Source of the DNA: Dacryopinax spathularia
Taxonomy: Eukaryota; Basidiomycota; Dacrymycetes; Dacrymycetales; Dacrymycetaceae
Reading direction: 5' to 3'
DNA length: 64,000 nt
Assembly (NCBI GenBank): GCA_037974965.1
Contig: JBBPFI010000006.1
Location: 620,001 to 684,000, forward strand
The translations under genes and the position numbers were made by a program. The notes beneath the pieces were generated by a model. The model made no database searches, was not told the DNA's origin, and was given only the letters and a program-made list of their open reading frames with translations. Below are positions 59,339 through 64,000 of this stretch, piece after piece. The stretch's first letter is position 1, and each line of letters begins with the position of its first letter.

Positions 59339-60803
59339 TTATCGGAAGACGTGCTCATAGAATGACTGCGCGCCCGACGGCGGCTTGCCCGGCCGGCGTC
59401 TTTCGAGCTCGGGTAGGGCAGCCCGACCAAGCGGTGACTCCGTAGGCGGACGTTCAGACCTGTCGCTAGCACTTTGCCGAGGTCGTCTTCTGACCGGCGA
59501 GGGTGATGGCGAAGATCTCGACCGTAACCTCTGCCGATCTGCCAGGCTTAAACGATGTAGCGTTCTCTCCAAATCACCCGGTTGAGGCGTCTCGTCCTCA
59601 TCCAATGCCAGGCTCTCTACATGCCCGGCCAAAGAGCCCTCATCCTCCGAAACCATCTCCACGTCCGCCGAAGCATACGCAGAGGATTCTCCATCCGACG
59701 TAGCTTCCGCAATGGAAAGGGCGTCGTCCGTCAGGTCGGTCGATTCCCCGTTTGCGGAAGGAGCGATGCCCCGTACGGGTCGGTCGATATGGCTCCACGC
59801 TTCGCTGTCGTAGGCGGAGGAAAGGGCGTCTGTGTCTGTCTCCAAGGCTGGTGAAAGGAGCGGAGCGGAGCCGAGGGGCGCTTCGAGCGAAGCGAGTTGT
59901 TTCATGTGGGGGCCGAATACGTTTGGCCTTAGGAGGGTGGTATGTCGTTCGCCGTTCGGTAGGTCTTTGCCTGCGATCCTCGATTAGGCCAACAGGGGAA
60001 AAGAGAGGGTGGGAAAGCACGTACTGAAGCTGACAACATTATGCCACCGAGCCGTACAATGTATCGCATACCTCGCCAGGGCGTCCTCCGTCCTCCACAC
60101 CAGCTTAAGCGGCGTCCTAAACACCTCCACGACGCGCCCGCCCAGACATCCTCCATAAGCCTCATCGATCGGCGCGGCAAACTCGACCCCAAACGGCCGA
60201 TCGGCATGTTGCTGCCCTGGCGCCTGGAGCCAGAGGACGACCTCACTCTCGACTACTCGGACCATCCGTTCTGCGTGTAGGCCGCGTCGGCGAAGGTCTT
60301 TTCGTGCGCCGCGGAGGGAAAGCGTGAACCGGCCGGCGAAGGCGGTGTGCTCGTCTCGCTCTGGAGGGGCGGGGGAGGGGGCGAGCTGAGTGCGAGGGAG
60401 ATAGGGAGGCAGAGGGACGGGGAAGGTGGAGCGGACACTCGAGAGGGGGGCGTCGTAGTCCGAGCGCTGGGGAGGGACAGCATGCGGATTACCGAGGAAT
60501 CGTGCTGTACGCGAATCAGCTCAGCCCTTTTCTTGGTAGGTACAAGGAAGACGCACAGTTCTCCCTCCTCAGCGTCTTTCGTTTTCCCTCAATCCGCGAG
60601 CTTCCAGCTCGGACTTCGCTCGCCGTCTCCCGTGCTCGAACTTTGGGCGTTACTCCGTGTAAGTGTGCAAATCGACTTCGCGGATCGCGCAAGATAGCTG
60701 GGAATGACATAGGCAGCGGGATGTCCGGTCCATGACTGACAGTCGGCGCTGGCTGCGCTGTCGGCGTCGATATTTCCACCGGTGCTGGCGCGGGTTCCGT
60801 CAT
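59339..60803 (-). CDS. R3H-domain protein with R3H-associated N-terminal region
   Basis: Exons 60557-60803, 60025-60504 and 59339-59970 encode 452 residues. The N-terminal half (FAHLHGVTPKVRAR, RFLGNPHAVPPQRSDYDAPL, FTLSLRGARKDLRRRGLHAE) looks like the R3H-associated region. The middle has RYAIHCTARWHNVVSFSKD, whose RxxxH matches the R3H signature; R3H domains bind single-stranded nucleic acid. The C-terminal 200 residues are acidic and Ser-rich (DVEMVSEDEGSLAG; RSRSSPSPSPVRRR) and end SFYEHVFR. No partner domain is seen. Function is unknown beyond likely RNA or DNA binding. Divergent orientation relative to none; it converges with the chitin synthase gene across 136 bases. Confidence 0.7.
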
Positions 60804-61091
60804 AGTGTGTACAGGAGATACAACAATTGAGCTCAGCAGAGTGGTGTATACAGCGGATTAGAAGCTAGAGTTATGCAGCCATCGTCGTTGCTGCTTTAGT
60901 CGATCGATTCAGTGCTGATCATGATGACTGGGACAGCTGTCTGCTTCCGACGGCTTCTCGCGGTCCTTCATGAGGCGAGAAAAGGGGGGGATACAATTAT
61001 AATCGCCATTACACCCAACTAACACACGCGCACAATAACCCAGAGATACAATGGAAAACAATGTGTACCAACCAACTATAGTTTGGGGGTA

Positions 61092-64000
61092 TCAGTACGC
61101 AGCCGCACGGTACTCGTCAACCTCTTGCAAGATTCGGCCTATGTCGCCGATCGTCAGGCAGAGGCGGGCGTCTCTCGGGTCTAACGTTAGACGAGGTCGG
61201 AAGCCACCGAGGAGAGGCGCTGATGGCCTGGTTGAGGGGGCATTCGTATGACTTGCTGTTGGCAGGGTAGCTGCCGGTGCCGGCGCCGAGGTTGGTGTCG
61301 GTGCTGCTTGTACTGCCGGTTTCGCGACCGCCGCTGGAGGACTGGTGACTTGCACCGCCTGCTGAACAACTGTCGTGCTAGCCTGTACAGAGACGATCGG
61401 CACAGTCGGCGGTTCGACGGCCTGCAGGACCAGCGCTTGCGTCTCTGCCGAGTTTGGCCGTTCTTCCAGACCAGACTTCCGCCTCGGTGTTCTCCCTAGT
61501 AATCGGACCTGCTCAACATGCACTGGCGAGCTCTTGATCCCCAAACCGACCGTCTTAGTCGTCCGAGGCGATGGCGTCGAGAGTGATGTCGCGCCTCCGG
61601 GCACTTGCGGAGCTCCAGCTCCGTTCTGCTCAGCAGGCTGAGGTAGCGCCGCGGTCTCTTCAGCTGCTGCTGCCTGCTCTTCTTGTAGGGCATCCCCCAC
61701 TTTCCTACTCATCCCAGCTGCCACTTCCTTCACAATCTCAGGCAAGACGACTTTCACCGCCTTAGGCGACACCCTTAGCGCGGGACCGTCGGGCTTAGCG
61801 AACCTGAACCTCGCTTCCGCTCTCTCTGCTTCCCTCTTCGCCCTCTTCCTTACTTGCTCTTCGTTCGCCCCAGCACCGTCAGAATCCGAGTCGAATGGAG
61901 AGGTGCGTTTGCTCTTATTCCGAGGAAGGACAGAGCTGAGAGCTGCACGAGCGAGCGGAATTTGGTCGCCCGTTATAGTGGCAGCGGGAGGAGGGGATAG
62001 GTCTATTGGGGGAGGAGGGATCGTCTTCCTCGCTGCCCTCTGGGCGTTCTGTACACGAGGCAACTTACCGCCCGCAGAAGCAGAGAGCTGAGAAGCCGGT
62101 TTACTTCCCACCGCTGGAGGAGGAGAAGCAGAGAGCTGAGAAGTCGGACTCGCTTCCTCCGCCGCTCCCGGTTCCGGCAACTTCCCAACCTCAGTCAGGC
62201 GGCGTTTCTTGGACGGACCGGCTTCGGGGGACGAATGTGCCTCAGAAGGCCGTTTTCGGTTCATTAGCCTATCAGAGGCTTGCTGGATCCGGTCTTGCAG
62301 TTGTTGGCGGGCGTTATAGTCTGCTCTGAATTCCGAGCGGAGGGCTGTCTTTGCCTGGGCTTGAGATTGGGTGATTATTTGTTCTTCTTGAGTTTCGAGT
62401 TCCCAGTCTGATTCTGTACCTAGACCTGCAGCTAGAAAACCTTGTTTATCGTGCTCATCTCGATAATGCGGATCTCTCGCGCTTGCTGCAGGTGCTGGGG
62501 ACCGCGTTTCAGTAGGAGGCGGAGGAGCCTGAGTAGTCGGCGCGGCGGATGATGGTCTGCTGGTTCGCATGAAGTTGGGCTGGGCCCAGGTATGGGGATC
62601 GTGTTGACCTGCGACGACCTGAGAGTATCGTGGCGGGAGGGTTCCTGCTCCCTGGCTTGCCGGCGCCGGCGGTTTTGCGGGCGTTTGTGGGGTGGTAGAG
62701 GATGCTCGGTCTCGTGCATCCGTGCTCGCGACGGGGGTTGGGCTTGGATCTCGTCGATCGGCTGGGGCTTGAGGTGCCAAGCCAGCATCAGGGGAGTCAG
62801 TCACGGAAGGCGATAGGTCCGCAGCTACTTGTAAGGGAGTAGTAGGCCCAGGCGAGCTAGCCTGGAATGGTGAGCTCGGCCGTTCAGGCCTGTCTTCGTC
62901 TTCTTCGTCCTCTTCTGATGTGAGTTGGGTACCGAGAACGTCTTCGACCGCGTCTATTGAGTTGGAGGTTCGGGAGGGGGACATGGGTTCGTCTGATGCT
63001 TGATCGTCTTCCCAGGCGAGGCCTCCTTCTTCTTCCTCGTCTTCCTCTTCTTCCTCCCCCTCCTCCTCTTCTCCATTGTCCTCTTCCCTCTCTTCTTCGC
63101 CCTGATGACCATCGTTGTCGTCGTCATCATCATCACGACCATCACCAGCAGCATCGTCCACTTCCTCCACTTCCTCCTCCTCTTCCTCTTCCCTCACAGC
63201 GCCCTCGTCCCCTCGGTCCCCTCCTTCGACCGAATCCCCCACCCCATCATCGGTCTCACCCTCCGCATCCTCTTCATCATCATCATCGTCGTCCTCATCC
63301 ATCTCCGCGTCTTCAGCAGCCCCAGCAGTCTCGCCACTCATTTGGCGTGCCCGATTACGATCGGTTCTCGGAGGCGTCGGACTCCAGCGGATCGATTCCT
63401 GTGTTGGCTGAACATCGGCCGTCGGAGTTTTCGCCTTCGATTTCTCAGGCTTCGGAACAGCACTAGGCCACTTGACTTCCGTACTCTGCACTCCCCATCA
63501 GCTTTGAAAAGTGATAGAAAGAGGGCGGGGGAGGAGCGTACACCGAACCATCGTAGGAGATGGGCTTGCCATGGCCCAGGGTCGGCGACTGCTGTTAGGC
63601 TTCTTGGAGAGGTTGTTTGCCGGTCTCTAGTCATTTGATCGCCAGCTGGGCCAGTTTCGACATCAGGCGCAGGGGGAGACCTGGGCGCTGCGGGCTCGCT
63701 GAATGGTTCCTCTTTCGCCAAGCGGTTGAATCTGCCCAATATGAGGGATTCTGATATGCAGGCAGTTGTGTGTAAAAGGCTCGCGCTCACCCCCTCTGCC
63801 TCAACACCCCTTCCCACTCCCTCACCCTCCCGTCACTCACGACCTCCACCGGCTCGCCATGCACACTGCTGCACCCCCTTCCACCAATAAATTCCACCTC
63901 CGCCTCCAAACACAGATGCGGGGAAGTGAGCGTCCACGAATCCTTGATGAACACGGGTGTCTGTGCTAGGATAGGCCGGCAGGAAGAGACGAAGAAGTTT
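61092..64000 (-). CDS. Large acidic disordered protein (5' end beyond window)
   Basis: Exons 63791-64000 (incomplete), 63542-63731 and 61092-63485 give at least 930 residues. The visible start has a short ordered-looking stretch (PVFIKDSWTLTSPHLCLEAE, then VEVVSDGRVREWEGVLRQRG) and PGPWQAHLLRWFG...EVKWP. About 150 residues of almost pure Asp/Glu follow (between 62900 and 63330), then some 600 residues rich in P, S, T, A, Q and basic KRKRP-type clusters that may be nuclear signals. The C-terminus (GGFRPRLTLDPRDARLCLTI to DEYRAAAY) could be a short conserved motif. No known domain is recognised; a chromatin or telomere adaptor is possible, as guesswork only. Confidence 0.65.

Overview
This is nuclear DNA from a basidiomycete fungus, most likely a Tremellomycete (the wider Cryptococcus/Trichosporon group). 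The placement is an inference from gene content and architecture: about 27 tightly packed protein genes on both strands, almost all split by 45-90 nt introns with CTNAC/CTGAY-like branch points, and fungal families such as ATG15, chitin synthase, Ctr copper transporter, GPI13 and She-type mitochondrial proteins. I found no convincing rRNA, tRNA, CRISPR or autonomous transposon. Introns were placed by eye from splice signals, reading phase and family conservation. In nearly every model the summed exons divide by three and end in a stop.

Left part (1-30 kb): end of an MFS permease; GPI13; ATG6/Beclin; glutamate-cysteine ligase GCS1; DAP1; NPC2; F1 ATP synthase delta subunit; an Mmc1-like mitochondrial dynamin relative; an ARFRP1/Arl3 GTPase; an SR140/U2SURP splicing factor; the multi-KH protein SCP160; a GRF zinc-finger protein; and an EF-hand MscS channel.

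Middle part (31.5-49.5 kb): RNA polymerase II subunit RPB3; an amidohydrolase-like protein; UPF2/NMD2; a Ctr copper transporter; an RRM-RS (SR) protein; a membrane-anchored ubiquitin-like/BAG protein (SNL1 type); an MBL-fold hydrolase; and an ATRIP/Lcd1-like checkpoint protein. This block is less GC-biased and its splice sites differ from both flanks: more GTRAGN donors, three of the four GC-AG introns, and AAG acceptors.

Right part (49.5-64 kb): ATG15 lipase, HEM2, a small cupin, a chitin synthase, an R3H-domain protein, and a long acidic disordered protein that runs off the right edge.

The genes do not form one pathway. Loose themes recur: autophagy (ATG6, ATG15), RNA processing and decay (SR140, SR protein, UPF2, RPB3, SCP160), sterol/haem/metal handling (NPC2, DAP1, HEM2, Ctr) and mitochondria. 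The observations most worth a second look are the GC-AG introns and intron-type block, an intron-associated GCGCATATA motif between 37.7 and 54.2 kb, a SURP-less SR140 with DGAPL repeats, the GW-rich tail on RPB3, and the degenerate GTPase fold of the Mmc1-like gene.
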